A DNA stretch of 64,000 nt, taken from Casp-actino8 sp001510455 (GTDB lineage Bacteria; Actinomycetota; Acidimicrobiia; Acidimicrobiales; Ilumatobacteraceae). Under the pieces are notes generated by a model, which was given only the letters and a program-made list of their open reading frames with translations, had not been told where the DNA came from and made no database searches. Below are positions 7,734 to 16,759 of this stretch, one piece after another (position 1 is the stretch's first letter; each line of letters begins with the position of its first letter). The stretch is from contig JAQCIK010000007.1 of assembly GCA_027592035.1 (NCBI GenBank), positions 17,372-81,371 of the forward strand, written 5' to 3'. Made by a program: the position numbers and the translations under genes.

Positions 7734-9646
7734 CAGAGCACCACCCCTCGCAGGAAGAACCACACCAAGAGCGCAACCACCGCCACCCCGATGAAGGCTG
7801 CGTAATTTCGAACGGCACCGGTCTGACCTCGACGCAGTGTTCCGCCCGCTGTCTGAACCACCCGACCGACGCCGTTGACTGCCCCGTCGACGATCGTCCG
7901 ATCGGCCCAGGCCACGGCGTCGAAGGCCTTGCGACCCGGACCGCCCATGAATCGACTGATCGCCGAGTCGTAGTGCCAACCATTGGCGAGCAACTCGGGT
8001 TCGACAGCGGCGATCTTCTTCTTGGCGTAGACGGCAACCGACAGAGCGATACCGGCCAGCGCCACGACGATGGCGACACCGAGCAGGACGTACTTGTTGT
8101 CGTAGGCCCACGTGCCCTTGATGTCGGCCTCCCCGAATTCGACGACCGGATGCAGCCACTTCTCGAGGAAGTGCAGATCCTTGCTGAACGGCAACTGCAT
8201 GACACCGCCCACGATCGACAGGCCGGCGAGTACGACGAGAGGGATCAACATCACGACCGGACTCTCGTGGGGCTTGAAGTCTCCGTGAGCCCCGTTCTCC
8301 TCGCTGTGATCGTTCCAGCGTGCTTCGCCGAAGAAGACCATGATCACCTGACGGGTCATGTAATACGCAGTGAGCAGCGCGGCTGTCATGCCCGCGACGT
8401 AGAGAATCGGACTCTTCGCGAGGGCGAACAAGAGGATCTCGTCCTTGCTCCAGAATCCGGCGAACGGTGGAACTCCGGCGATGGCGAGCCAACCCACGAT
8501 GAAGGTGATGGCCGTGACCGGCATGAGGGCTCGCAGAGCGCCCATTTTCCGCATGTCCTGTTCGTGATGCATGCCGTGGATCACCGAACCGGAGCCGAGG
8601 AAGAGCAGAGCCTTGAAGAAGGCGTGAGTGACCATGTGGAAGATCGCCGCCACGTAGGCGCCGGATCCGACGGCCAGGAACATGAAGCCGAGCTGACTCA
8701 CCGTCGAGTAGGCCAACACTTTCTTGATGTCGGTCTGGGCGACGGCGATGGTCGCCGCGAACAGTGCTGTGGCCACTCCGACGATGGCGATGAGGGTGGG
8801 CGCCCAGTCGTAGGCGACTTCGAGCACCGGATTCACGCGCGTCATGAGGAAGACGCCGGCGGTCACCATCGTGGCGGCATGGATGAGCGCCGACACCGGG
8901 GTCGGTCCTTCCATGGCGTCGGGCAACCAGATGTAGAGCGGGAGCTGAGCACTCTTGCCGGCCGCACCGACGAAGAGCATGAGCCCGATCGCCGTCGCGG
9001 TGACTCCGGAGATGATGCCCTCTTCGGCCGCGTGGTTGATACCCGAGTAGCTGAGGGTTCCGGCGGCGCCGAAGGCGAGGAACATCGCCATCATGACGCC
9101 CCAGTCACCCACGCGGTTGGTGACGAAGGCCTTCTTTCCGGCCGTTGCCGCGCTCTCTCGGGTGTGCCAGAACGAAATCAGGAAGTACGAGCAGGCACCC
9201 ACACCTTCCCAACCGAGGAAGGTCACGAGCAGGTTCTCGCCGAGGACGAGCATCAGCATCGAGAAGACGAAGAGGTTCAGGTAGAGGAAGAACTTCGAGA
9301 ACTTCGGATCACCGTGCATGTATCCGATCGCGTAGAGGTGGATCAACGCGCCGATTCCGGTGACGAAGAGGGCCATGGTGATGCTCAGCGGATCGGCCAA
9401 GAAGGCCAGATCGACCTGCAACGAGCCGATGGGCATCCACGAGAAGAGGACCTCGACGTGCGACCGATCGTGCTCGGATCGTGACAGCAGATCGAAGAAC
9501 GCACCGGCCGTCACGGCGAACGACGCCGCAACAGCGAGAGCGGCGACGATTCCGGACTTGGGTTCGCCGAGAATGCGCCCGAACACGAGGTTGACGAGGA
9601 AACCGGCGAGCGGAAGGGCAGGGACGAGCCAGATGAGTTCGAGCAT
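7733..9646 (-). CDS. nuoL: NADH-quinone oxidoreductase subunit L
   Basis: A 637-aa distal antiporter-like subunit of complex I. It contains the typical VGWEGVG-like motif (FLGWEGVGACSYFLISFWH), the pumping helix AQLPLYIWLPDAMEGPTPVSALIHAAT, and TDIKKVLAYSTVSQLGFMFLA. The long lateral helix and final transmembrane anchor lie in the last 150 residues. It starts 3 nt after nuoK ends and is coupled to nuoM through TGATG. The length is normal. Confidence 0.97.
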   Translation of the reverse strand: MLELIWLVPALPLAGFLVNLVFGRILGEPKSGIVAALAVAASFAVTAGAFFDLLSRSEHDRSHVEVLFSWMPIGSLQVDLAFLADPLSITMALFVTGIGALIHLYAIGYMHGDPKFSKFFLYLNLFVFSMLMLVLGENLLVTFLGWEGVGACSYFLISFWHTRESAATAGKKAFVTNRVGDWGVMMAMFLAFGAAGTLSYSGINHAAEEGIISGVTATAIGLMLFVGAAGKSAQLPLYIWLPDAMEGPTPVSALIHAATMVTAGVFLMTRVNPVLEVAYDWAPTLIAIVGVATALFAATIAVAQTDIKKVLAYSTVSQLGFMFLAVGSGAYVAAIFHMVTHAFFKALLFLGSGSVIHGMHHEQDMRKMGALRALMPVTAITFIVGWLAIAGVPPFAGFWSKDEILLFALAKSPILYVAGMTAALLTAYYMTRQVIMVFFGEARWNDHSEENGAHGDFKPHESPVVMLIPLVVLAGLSIVGGVMQLPFSKDLHFLEKWLHPVVEFGEADIKGTWAYDNKYVLLGVAIVVALAGIALSVAVYAKKKIAAVEPELLANGWHYDSAISRFMGGPGRKAFDAVAWADRTIVDGAVNGVGRVVQTAGGTLRRGQTGAVRNYAAFIGVAVVALLVWFFLRGVVL

Positions 9647-9649
9647 GGG

Positions 9650-9976
9650 TCAGCCCTTCAGCGCCGTGATGTCGTCGGCCGTCGCACCCGGGCGACGGCG
9701 CATGATGGACACGATGATCCCGAGACCGACCACGACTTCGGCCGCCGCCACGACCATCACGAAAAAGACGGTGGTCTGACCCCCGATGTCGCCGAGTCGC
9801 TTGGCCAAGGCCACGAAACTCAGGTTGACGGCGTTCAGCATGAGTTCGACGCACATGAACATCACGAGTGGATTGCGACGCACGAGTACACCGACCGCTC
9901 CGATACCGAACAGCACGGCCGCTAGGACCAGGTACCACGTGGTGGTTGGAGTCGCCGCCGCGACCAGCGAGTTCAT
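9650..9976 (-). CDS. nuoK: NADH-quinone oxidoreductase subunit K
   Basis: A 108-aa three-helix membrane subunit. The helix FMCVELMLNAVNLSFVALAK holds the conserved glutamate of the NuoK quinone-coupled proton channel, and the third helix has FFVMVVAAAEVVVGLGIIV with the second glutamate. Its ATG overlaps the nuoJ stop by 4 nt. Confidence 0.96.
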   Translation of the reverse strand: MNSLVAAATPTTTWYLVLAAVLFGIGAVGVLVRRNPLVMFMCVELMLNAVNLSFVALAKRLGDIGGQTTVFFVMVVAAAEVVVGLGIIVSIMRRRPGATADDITALKG

Positions 9977-10512
9977 GATTCGCCCTTTCCACTCTTCACC
10001 TTGCGCGTGAGCATGACGGCTCCCACGACGGCGACCGTCAGGAGTACCGAGGTGAACTCGAAGGCGAAGACGTGGTCACTGAACAGGTTGCGAGCGATCT
10101 GCCGGATGTTCGAGTCACCGTCTTCGGTGACCGCCGGAATCTCGAGGCCGGTGCCACGACCGACCACGTCACGGGAGGCCACAACCGATGCGACCACGAG
10201 TCCGATCACACCGAGTCCGACGATCGCGGCGAGTGGTCGCTGGATGCGGAACGGCTCGATCGTGATGTCTTCGGTGCGATCGACACCGAGGAGCATGATC
10301 ACGAAAAGGAAGAGAACGACGATCGCTCCGGAGTACACGATCACTTGAACGGCCGCCAGAAAATGCGCTTCCTGAGCGACGAAGAGAACTGCCACACCGA
10401 ACAAGGTGAGCACGAGACTCAAGGCCGCGTGTACGGGATTGCTCCGCACGATGACACCGACCGCGCCCACGAGGATCATGGCCGCGGCCAGCACGAAGAC
10501 GACGAGCTCCAT
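9973..10512 (-). CDS. nuoJ: NADH-quinone oxidoreductase subunit J
   Basis: A 179-aa five-helix membrane subunit. Key stretches are NPVHAALSLVLTLFGVAVLF and the helix-3 pi-bulge region VQVIVYSGAIVVLFLFVIMLLG, typical of NuoJ. A polar loop and a final helix (EFTSVLLTVAVVGAVML) follow. The ATG overlaps the nuoI stop and its own stop overlaps nuoK. Confidence 0.95.
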   Translation of the reverse strand: MELVVFVLAAAMILVGAVGVIVRSNPVHAALSLVLTLFGVAVLFVAQEAHFLAAVQVIVYSGAIVVLFLFVIMLLGVDRTEDITIEPFRIQRPLAAIVGLGVIGLVVASVVASRDVVGRGTGLEIPAVTEDGDSNIRQIARNLFSDHVFAFEFTSVLLTVAVVGAVMLTRKVKSGKGES

Positions 10513-11171
10513 CAGTGGCGCTCCCTCGAGTTCTCGGCCCGATCGCGGTCGCCCTGGGCCGGTTCGGGTGATCGCACTCCGTAACCGAGTTCACCACTCC
10601 ATCCGGCGACACCTTCGAACGTCGCGTCACCCGACGGCGCCGTCGCCCGGACCCAACCCGAGGTGAGGAGATCTTCACCCTCGCGCCAGTCCTCCCAGGG
10701 CAACTGCTGGGGCTTCCCATCGTCGCCGACCACCAGTTCGGTCTTGGTGTAGATGGCATCACGACGGTTGGTGAACGAGAACTCGAACAGTTTGGACTCG
10801 GTGATCGCCTCGGTCGGACACGCCTCCACACAGAGATCGCAGTGGATGCAGCGCAAATAGTTGATCTCGTAGACGAACCCGAATCGCTCACCGGGTGAGG
10901 TGGGATTCTCGGGGTCGTTGTCCGCTCCGCGGACGTAGATGCACTTGGCCGGACACACACCGGCGCACAGTTCGCATCCGATGCACTTCTCCATGCCGTC
11001 CTCGTAACGGTTGAGAACGTGGCGACCGTGCAGACGCTCGGGCTTGGGGGCCTTCTCGTCCCGGTGCGGCTTGCCCTTCTTGAACTCGCGACCACCCGAA
11101 TACTGGCGGGTCATCTTGTTGCGTCGACCGACCTGACTGATCGAGACGAGGAATCCTCCGAGGTATCCCAT
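10512..11171 (-). CDS. nuoI: NADH-quinone oxidoreductase subunit I (2x[4Fe-4S])
   Basis: A 219-aa ferredoxin-like subunit that carries clusters N6a and N6b between NuoG and NuoB. The two motifs are CIGCELCAGVCP and CIHCDLCVEACP. I start it at the ATG at 11171 (MGYLGGFL), which overlaps the nuoH stop as TGATG; the open frame extends 240 codons further but that part is a shadow of nuoH. The C-terminal 90 residues after the second cluster are longer than in short NuoI forms and end in a charged tail. Confidence 0.95.
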   Translation of the reverse strand: MGYLGGFLVSISQVGRRNKMTRQYSGGREFKKGKPHRDEKAPKPERLHGRHVLNRYEDGMEKCIGCELCAGVCPAKCIYVRGADNDPENPTSPGERFGFVYEINYLRCIHCDLCVEACPTEAITESKLFEFSFTNRRDAIYTKTELVVGDDGKPQQLPWEDWREGEDLLTSGWVRATAPSGDATFEGVAGWSGELGYGVRSPEPAQGDRDRAENSRERH

Positions 11172-12382
11172 CAGAACATCGCTCCTTCCCGCTCGCGATT
11201 GGCACGACTCACCCGCATGGCGGCCGACATGAGACTCGCACTGATCACCAGAACCACCGCCGAGACGACTGCAACGACGACGGCGTTCCATCCCTGATCG
11301 CGTCCGAGACGGAGGGCCGCCATGAGAAGGAACCAGCCGAGGGCGGCCGGGATGAGGATCTTCCAGCCGAGGTCCATCAACTGGTCGTAACGGAAGCGAG
11401 GCAACGTTGCTCGGAACCACACGTAGATGTAGAGGAACACCAACGTCTTGGCGAGGAACCAGATGGTTCCCTCGATCGCCCCCGGGATCACCGGGATGTC
11501 GAAGAGCCCCTGCGGACCGCCCCAGAAAAGGGTCACGATGATGCCGCTCATCGTGACGGCGTTCATGAACTCGGCGAGGAAGAAGAGGCCGAAGCGAATG
11601 CTCGAGTACTCGGTGTTGAAGCCACCGACGAGTTCCTGTTCGGCCTCGACGAGATCGAACGGAGGACGATTGAGTTCGGCCGTGGCTGCCATCAGGAAGA
11701 TCACGAACGGAACGACTCCGGTGGACACGACGTGCCAGTCGAGGAACCGATCCTGGTTGGCGACGATGCCACTGGTGGACAAGGTGCCGGCCAACAAGAG
11801 CACCGTTCCGAGACTGAGACCGAGAGCTGCTTCGTACGACACCATCTGGGCCGATGCGCGTACCGAACCGAGCAATGGGTACTTCGAGCCACTGGCCCAA
11901 CCGGCGAGCATGATGCCGTACACTGCGATCGACGACATCGCGAGGACGAGAAGAATCCCCACCGGCGGATCGGCCAACTGCACTCGCGTGGTCTCACCGA
12001 ACCAGGTGACGAGTCCGTCCTTGCCGTCGGACCAGTCGCCGCCGAGCGGGATGACCGCCCACACGAGAAACGCCGGGACGAAGGCGAGGTACGGCGCCAA
12101 CTTGAAGACGAAACGATCGGCGCGATCGGGCAGAAGGTCTTCTTTGAAGAACAACTTGATGCCGTCGGCCAGAGTCTGAAGAAGTCCGAACGGACCGGCC
12201 TTGTTCGGGCCGATGCGGTTCTGCATGCCAGCAATGGCCTTGCGCTCGAACCAGACCATGAACATGGTGACGAGCAGACCGATGGCGAAGATTCCGACGA
12301 CCTTCAACAAGATGATGATCAGCGGCGTCCAGAGAAGATCGCCGTTGGCGATCGGATCGAGGGCGATGACCGACGGCGTCAC
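11171..12382 (-). CDS. nuoH: NADH-quinone oxidoreductase subunit H
   Basis: A 403-aa membrane subunit forming the quinone cavity at the junction with the peripheral arm. Family-typical segments are WFERKAIAGMQNRIGPNKAG, the loop with FDLVEAEQELVGGFNTEYSS and FRATLPRFRYDQLM. The start overlaps the nuoG stop by 4 nt. Confidence 0.96.
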   Translation of the reverse strand: MTPSVIALDPIANGDLLWTPLIIILLKVVGIFAIGLLVTMFMVWFERKAIAGMQNRIGPNKAGPFGLLQTLADGIKLFFKEDLLPDRADRFVFKLAPYLAFVPAFLVWAVIPLGGDWSDGKDGLVTWFGETTRVQLADPPVGILLVLAMSSIAVYGIMLAGWASGSKYPLLGSVRASAQMVSYEAALGLSLGTVLLLAGTLSTSGIVANQDRFLDWHVVSTGVVPFVIFLMAATAELNRPPFDLVEAEQELVGGFNTEYSSIRFGLFFLAEFMNAVTMSGIIVTLFWGGPQGLFDIPVIPGAIEGTIWFLAKTLVFLYIYVWFRATLPRFRYDQLMDLGWKILIPAALGWFLLMAALRLGRDQGWNAVVVAVVSAVVLVISASLMSAAMRVSRANREREGAMF

Positions 12383-14751
12383 AGCGTCTCCACTCTCACG
12401 TCGTTGACCGGACGACCGGCATCGATCAGTTCGCCGATGTCGGGTCCGGACTGGTTGAAGGGGACCCAGGCCGTTCCGCGTTGGACCGACGGGTCGGACT
12501 GGACCTTCATGACGATCGACGTGCGATCGCCGATCACTTTCACCTGTGCTCCGTCGACGGCACCGAGTCGATCGAGGTCGAGCGGATGCAGATACAGGGA
12601 CGATCCGGGCGCGAGTGGCGCAAGAGACGGTGACTTCTCGACGTTGCGTCCGTTGTCGTACAACTTGCGACTGACCACCAACCGATAGGCGAACCCAGCC
12701 CGATCATTGGGTGTTCTGGTGGCAGATTCGTCTCGGATTTCGCTGGATTTCGCCACCAGAACGCCGTCTGGATCTCGACGGAGAGCCTCACGAGACACCG
12801 GTGCGAATTCACGGATCGAGTTCACCATGGCATCGTGCACCTCGTGCACCGAGCCCATCGGGAGTTCGACACCGAGCAGATCGGCCAACTCGACGGCGAT
12901 CATCCAGTCGGGACGAGCCGTTCCGTGCACCGTGATCTTGCGAGCCAACTGCGTGACTCGTCCCTCGGCGCTCGTCGTGGTTCCGTCCTTCTCACCGAAG
13001 GCGGCCGCCGGAAGGACGACGTCGGCGTTCTGGTTCGAGGCCGTGAGGAACGTATCGACACTGATGCGGCGCGGGATCGCCGCCATGGCCCGCCGCACCA
13101 GATCGGAATCCGGGAAGTCGGCGATCGGGTCGGCACCCACGGTGATGAGACAGTTGACGCGGCCGTCGATCGCCGCTCGCAAGACGTCGGCGGTGTCGGC
13201 GGTGGACAGACCGGCGTGGATCGCGCCGCGCACGTTGCCACGACGAAGGACCGGCAGAACCTTGGCCGAGGGAACTCGGGCCATGATGCGACGCAGTGCT
13301 TCCATCGTGAATTCGGGTGACTCGGCGAGGTTGCCTCGACCCACGACGATCACGACCGATCCCGAGGTGATCTGAGCGGCCACCTTCGGATCGTCGAGAA
13401 GTGATTCGGCAGCGGTGACCTGAAGTCCGGGTTCGTGCAGAGTGGACGACCAGGCGTAGCGGGTGAGTCCCGTTTCCTTCGGAGAGAGTTCGACGAGTCG
13501 CGAACGCTTCTTTTCCGAGGCGTCTCGCAAACGAAGGTGGAGGACCGGAAGTTCTTCCTTCAGGTCGGGGCCGAGCAGGATCACGGTTTTCGCATGCGCA
13601 GCCTCGTCGATGGTGGCCTGCGGGTAGCCGAACACCGATGAAGGAAGACCGTCTCCCATCTGGGCATCGACCAAGTCGATGCCGAGTGCCTTGGCGAACG
13701 ACGCCCACGCGAATGCGTCTTCATTGGTGCCGCGCGCACCCCCGAGAATCGCAACGCTCGACGCTCCCCCTTCAGCGATCGCCTCCGACACGAGAGTGGC
13801 CGCCCGACGCAGGGCAACGCTCCAGGACGCAGAGGCGAAAGCACCATCGGAAGTCACGAGAGGTTCACCGAGACGATCGTCGGATTCGACGGCTTCGAAG
13901 TTGAACCGACCTTTGTCGCACAACCAACTCCAGTTCACCGGCTCGCTGTCGACACCCTGGTAACGAAGCAACTGATCGCGACTCGACTCGACCGTGATCC
14001 GGCATCCGACCGAGCACGTGGTGCAGGTGCTCTCGACCTTCTCGAGATCCCAGGGGCGCGCCTTGAAGCGATACGGCTTGGCGGTGAGCGCACCCACCGG
14101 GCAGATCTGCACGGTGTTCCCGGAGAAGTAGCTGCTGAACGGTTCGTCGGGGAAGGTCAGAACCTGAGTGTTGTTGCCACGGGACGTGAAGTGAATGAGG
14201 GCGTCACCTGCGACCTCGTCGGCGAACCGAGTGCACCGATCGCACAGGATGCATCGTTCTCGGTCGAGCAACACGATGTCGGAGATCGGAATCGGCTTCT
14301 CGTAGTGGCGCTTCTCTTCGATGAAGCGACTTTCTCCGGGACCGTGCGAAAAGGCCTGATCCTGCAACGGACACTCGCCGCCCTTGTCGCACACCGGACA
14401 GTCGAGCGGATGGTTGGCGAGCAGCAGCTCGAGGATTCCCTCGTGAGCCCGCTTCACCTGCGGAGTGTCGGTCCGAACGATCTGACCGTCGGCGACCGGA
14501 GTCATGCACGACACGACCATCATCGGTCCGCGCGGACCTTCGACCTCGACGAGACACTGGCGGCACATGCCCACCGATTCCATACGCGGGTGGTAACAGA
14601 ATCGAGGGATGTAATCGCCGCTGCGATCAGCGGCGGCGATGATCCATTCGCCCTTGCGTGCTTCGACTTCTCGGCCGTTGATCGTGAGCCGAACCGCGTT
14701 CGGATCGGCCGGCGGAACGTTCTCCTCGGGTGTCGTCTCGGTGGTGCTCAT
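12379..14751 (-). CDS. nuoG: NADH-quinone oxidoreductase subunit G
   Basis: A 790-aa Fe-S subunit of the peripheral arm. The first 80 residues after a short lead form the [2Fe-2S] domain (CYHPRMESVGMCRQCLVE), followed by CPVCDKGGECPLQDQA for the NuoG-specific cluster and CILCDRCTRFADEVAG for [4Fe-4S] clusters. CTTCSVGCRITVESS begins the molybdopterin-oxidoreductase-like domain, where four Cys would support cluster N7. The C-terminal domain is of the molydopterin-dinucleotide type but without Moco function in complex I. Stops and starts overlap nuoF and nuoH by 4 nt. Confidence 0.95.
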   Translation of the reverse strand: MSTTETTPEENVPPADPNAVRLTINGREVEARKGEWIIAAADRSGDYIPRFCYHPRMESVGMCRQCLVEVEGPRGPMMVVSCMTPVADGQIVRTDTPQVKRAHEGILELLLANHPLDCPVCDKGGECPLQDQAFSHGPGESRFIEEKRHYEKPIPISDIVLLDRERCILCDRCTRFADEVAGDALIHFTSRGNNTQVLTFPDEPFSSYFSGNTVQICPVGALTAKPYRFKARPWDLEKVESTCTTCSVGCRITVESSRDQLLRYQGVDSEPVNWSWLCDKGRFNFEAVESDDRLGEPLVTSDGAFASASWSVALRRAATLVSEAIAEGGASSVAILGGARGTNEDAFAWASFAKALGIDLVDAQMGDGLPSSVFGYPQATIDEAAHAKTVILLGPDLKEELPVLHLRLRDASEKKRSRLVELSPKETGLTRYAWSSTLHEPGLQVTAAESLLDDPKVAAQITSGSVVIVVGRGNLAESPEFTMEALRRIMARVPSAKVLPVLRRGNVRGAIHAGLSTADTADVLRAAIDGRVNCLITVGADPIADFPDSDLVRRAMAAIPRRISVDTFLTASNQNADVVLPAAAFGEKDGTTTSAEGRVTQLARKITVHGTARPDWMIAVELADLLGVELPMGSVHEVHDAMVNSIREFAPVSREALRRDPDGVLVAKSSEIRDESATRTPNDRAGFAYRLVVSRKLYDNGRNVEKSPSLAPLAPGSSLYLHPLDLDRLGAVDGAQVKVIGDRTSIVMKVQSDPSVQRGTAWVPFNQSGPDIGELIDAGRPVNDVRVETL

Positions 14752-16148
14752 GACACGACTCCTGTCACCGGAATTCGCTGACGTTTCGTCACCCGCGATT
14801 CGAACTCGTCGCGGAAGAGAGTGAGTGCCGAGTGGATCGGCGCGTACGCCGACGGACCGACGAAGCAGATGGTGTTCATGCGGTACGGGAACGGCGTGGC
14901 GGCCAGGCCGAGCTTCGAGCTCGACGCATGCGGGAAGGCCCCCGGACAGATCGACTCACCGACTTCGAAGAGTTGGTCGAGATCGGCGTCGGTGCCCTTG
15001 CCGTCGACGATGCGCGAGAGGATTCGCTCGAGCCAGGTTCCACCTTCACGACAGGGTGTGCACTTACCGCACGACTCGTGAGCGTAGAAGCGGGTGAGTG
15101 TGAGCGCCGCTCGCGGAATGTCGGTGGTGTGATCCATCACCATGATCGCTCCCGAACCGAGCATCGAACCGGCTGGCCCGATCTGACTGGCCTCGAACGG
15201 CAGGTCGAGTTGTTCGGGTGTGAACCACGGAGCCGAACCACCACCGGGGACGAAGGCCTTCAATTCGTTGCCGTCCCGCATGCCACCACAGAAATCCTCA
15301 CCGAAGATGAGGTCGCGGAAGGTGGTGGTTCCGTTGACGATCTCGTAGACACCAGGCCGCTTCACGTGACCCGACACGGCGACCATTCGAGTTCCTGGAG
15401 ACGTCGGAGTGCCGATCGCGGTGTAGGCGTCGGCACCGTGCTGCATGATCCACGGCAGGTTGGCCAAGGTCTCGACGTTGTTGACGATGGTCGGCTGACC
15501 GTACAGACCGATGGCAGCCGGGAAATACGGAGGCTTCAGGCGCGGCATGCCGCGATTGCCCTCGAGGCTCTCGATCAGTGCGGTCTCTTCACCGACCACG
15601 TAGGCACCGGCTCCCCAGTGCAAGGTGATGTCGATCGAGAATCGGCTACCGAGAACGTTTCGGCCGACGTAACCGGCGGCGTAGGCCTCGTTCAGCGCGG
15701 CAGCAACCCTCTCCTGAGCAACCGCCATCTCACCGCGGATGTAGAGGAAACATTGGGAAAGCCCCGCGGCGTAACAGGCGATCAAGCAGCCCTCGATGAG
15801 CTGATGCGGATCGCGCTCCATGAGAAGTCGATCCTTGTACGTGCCCGGTTCGCTCTCGTCGCCGTTGACCACGAGGTAACGCGGGAACACTCCCTGCGGG
15901 GTGAGTCCCCACTTGGTTCCGGCCGGGAACCCGGCGCCGCCTCGGCCGAGAACGGTTGCGCTCTTGACCGCCTCGTGGATATCGGCCGCCGGGCGCGTCA
16001 GAGCGACTCGGAGACCCTCGTAGCCACCGGTGGCGAGGTAGCGCTCGAGAGTGTGCGAGTCGTCGTATTCGAAACGTGAGGTCACGATCTTGGGTCGATC
16101 ACCGACGAAGAATCCGGGCGCGTGTGCGTAACTTCCTTGAGCGCTCAC
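14748..16148 (-). CDS. nuoF: NADH-quinone oxidoreductase subunit F (NADH- and FMN-binding)
   Basis: A 466-aa subunit that oxidises NADH on FMN and passes electrons to cluster N3. The FMN/NADH glycine-rich motif is GRGGAGFPAGTKWG near residue 68, a second nucleotide-contact block is GAGAYVVGEETALIESLEG, and the N3 cysteines lie in ESCGKCTPCREG near residue 355 plus a later Cys. Length and order are normal. ATGA overlaps join it to nuoE and nuoG. Confidence 0.96.
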   Translation of the reverse strand: MSAQGSYAHAPGFFVGDRPKIVTSRFEYDDSHTLERYLATGGYEGLRVALTRPAADIHEAVKSATVLGRGGAGFPAGTKWGLTPQGVFPRYLVVNGDESEPGTYKDRLLMERDPHQLIEGCLIACYAAGLSQCFLYIRGEMAVAQERVAAALNEAYAAGYVGRNVLGSRFSIDITLHWGAGAYVVGEETALIESLEGNRGMPRLKPPYFPAAIGLYGQPTIVNNVETLANLPWIMQHGADAYTAIGTPTSPGTRMVAVSGHVKRPGVYEIVNGTTTFRDLIFGEDFCGGMRDGNELKAFVPGGGSAPWFTPEQLDLPFEASQIGPAGSMLGSGAIMVMDHTTDIPRAALTLTRFYAHESCGKCTPCREGGTWLERILSRIVDGKGTDADLDQLFEVGESICPGAFPHASSSKLGLAATPFPYRMNTICFVGPSAYAPIHSALTLFRDEFESRVTKRQRIPVTGVVS

Positions 16149-16759
16149 AGGGCCGCCTTTCCGTCGAGCCAGGACGGGGCTTCGACCACGTCTTCGGGCG
16201 GGACCGCGCCGACACCGCGATCAGGAGAGATCCGTTGGCGCACCCGCGCCACCGTGCCGTGCGGCGGGATCTCGTCGTCGAGGCGACCGGCCGCCAAGTC
16301 GTCGATCAACGAGTCGAATTCGTCGGTGGTGACACGGTATCGATAGCGATAGTTCACCTGCAGGCAGGGGGCCTCGGTGCACGCCGCCTGACATTCGGCT
16401 CGCTCGAGGGTGAAGTTGCCGTCGGGAGTGGTGCCCCCGAGCTTCACCCCCAGTCGGTGCTCGGCGTGATGGATGAGTTCTTCGGCTCCCAACAGCGCGC
16501 ACGACATGGTTCCGCAGATGTTCACGAGATACTTGCCCACCGGCTCGAACTTGAACATCTCGTAGAACGAGGCCGTACCGAACACCTCGGCCGAAGTCGC
16601 CCCCACCAGTTCTCCGATGTGAGCCATGGCGTCGTTCGTGACGTAGCCGTCCTGCTGTTGAGCGAGGTGCAACAACGGAATCGTGGCCGACCGTGGACGC
16701 GGGTAGCGAGCGATGATCTCGCGAGCCAGTCGGACGTTGTCTTCGGTGAGTCGTGCCAT
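16145..16759 (-). CDS. nuoE: NADH-quinone oxidoreductase subunit E
   Basis: A 204-aa thioredoxin-fold [2Fe-2S] subunit (cluster N1a). The four ligands are in the pair CGTMSC and the later ECQAACTEAPC. I start it at the ATG at 16759 (MARLTEDNV), which overlaps the nuoD stop as TGATG; the longer open frame is nuoD shadow. A 45-residue C-terminal extension, rich in Pro and acidic residues, follows the Fe-S domain and is longer than in many NuoE proteins. Confidence 0.94.
   Translation of the reverse strand: MARLTEDNVRLAREIIARYPRPRSATIPLLHLAQQQDGYVTNDAMAHIGELVGATSAEVFGTASFYEMFKFEPVGKYLVNICGTMSCALLGAEELIHHAEHRLGVKLGGTTPDGNFTLERAECQAACTEAPCLQVNYRYRYRVTTDEFDSLIDDLAAGRLDDEIPPHGTVARVRQRISPDRGVGAVPPEDVVEAPSWLDGKAAL

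Noticed and set aside
7734..8492. N-terminal extension of about 250 residues on NuoM
   Set aside because: The upstream frame lies within nuoL and is arginine-rich; the ATG at 7733 has the TGATG coupling used elsewhere in the operon.
7973..9484. 503-codon plus-strand open frame opposite nuoL
   Set aside because: Highly charged composition (Arg, Glu, His, Asp), antisense to a strongly conserved membrane subunit; a shadow frame.
11172..11900. N-terminal extension of NuoI
   Set aside because: This is nuoH sequence read in another frame; the true start overlaps the nuoH stop.
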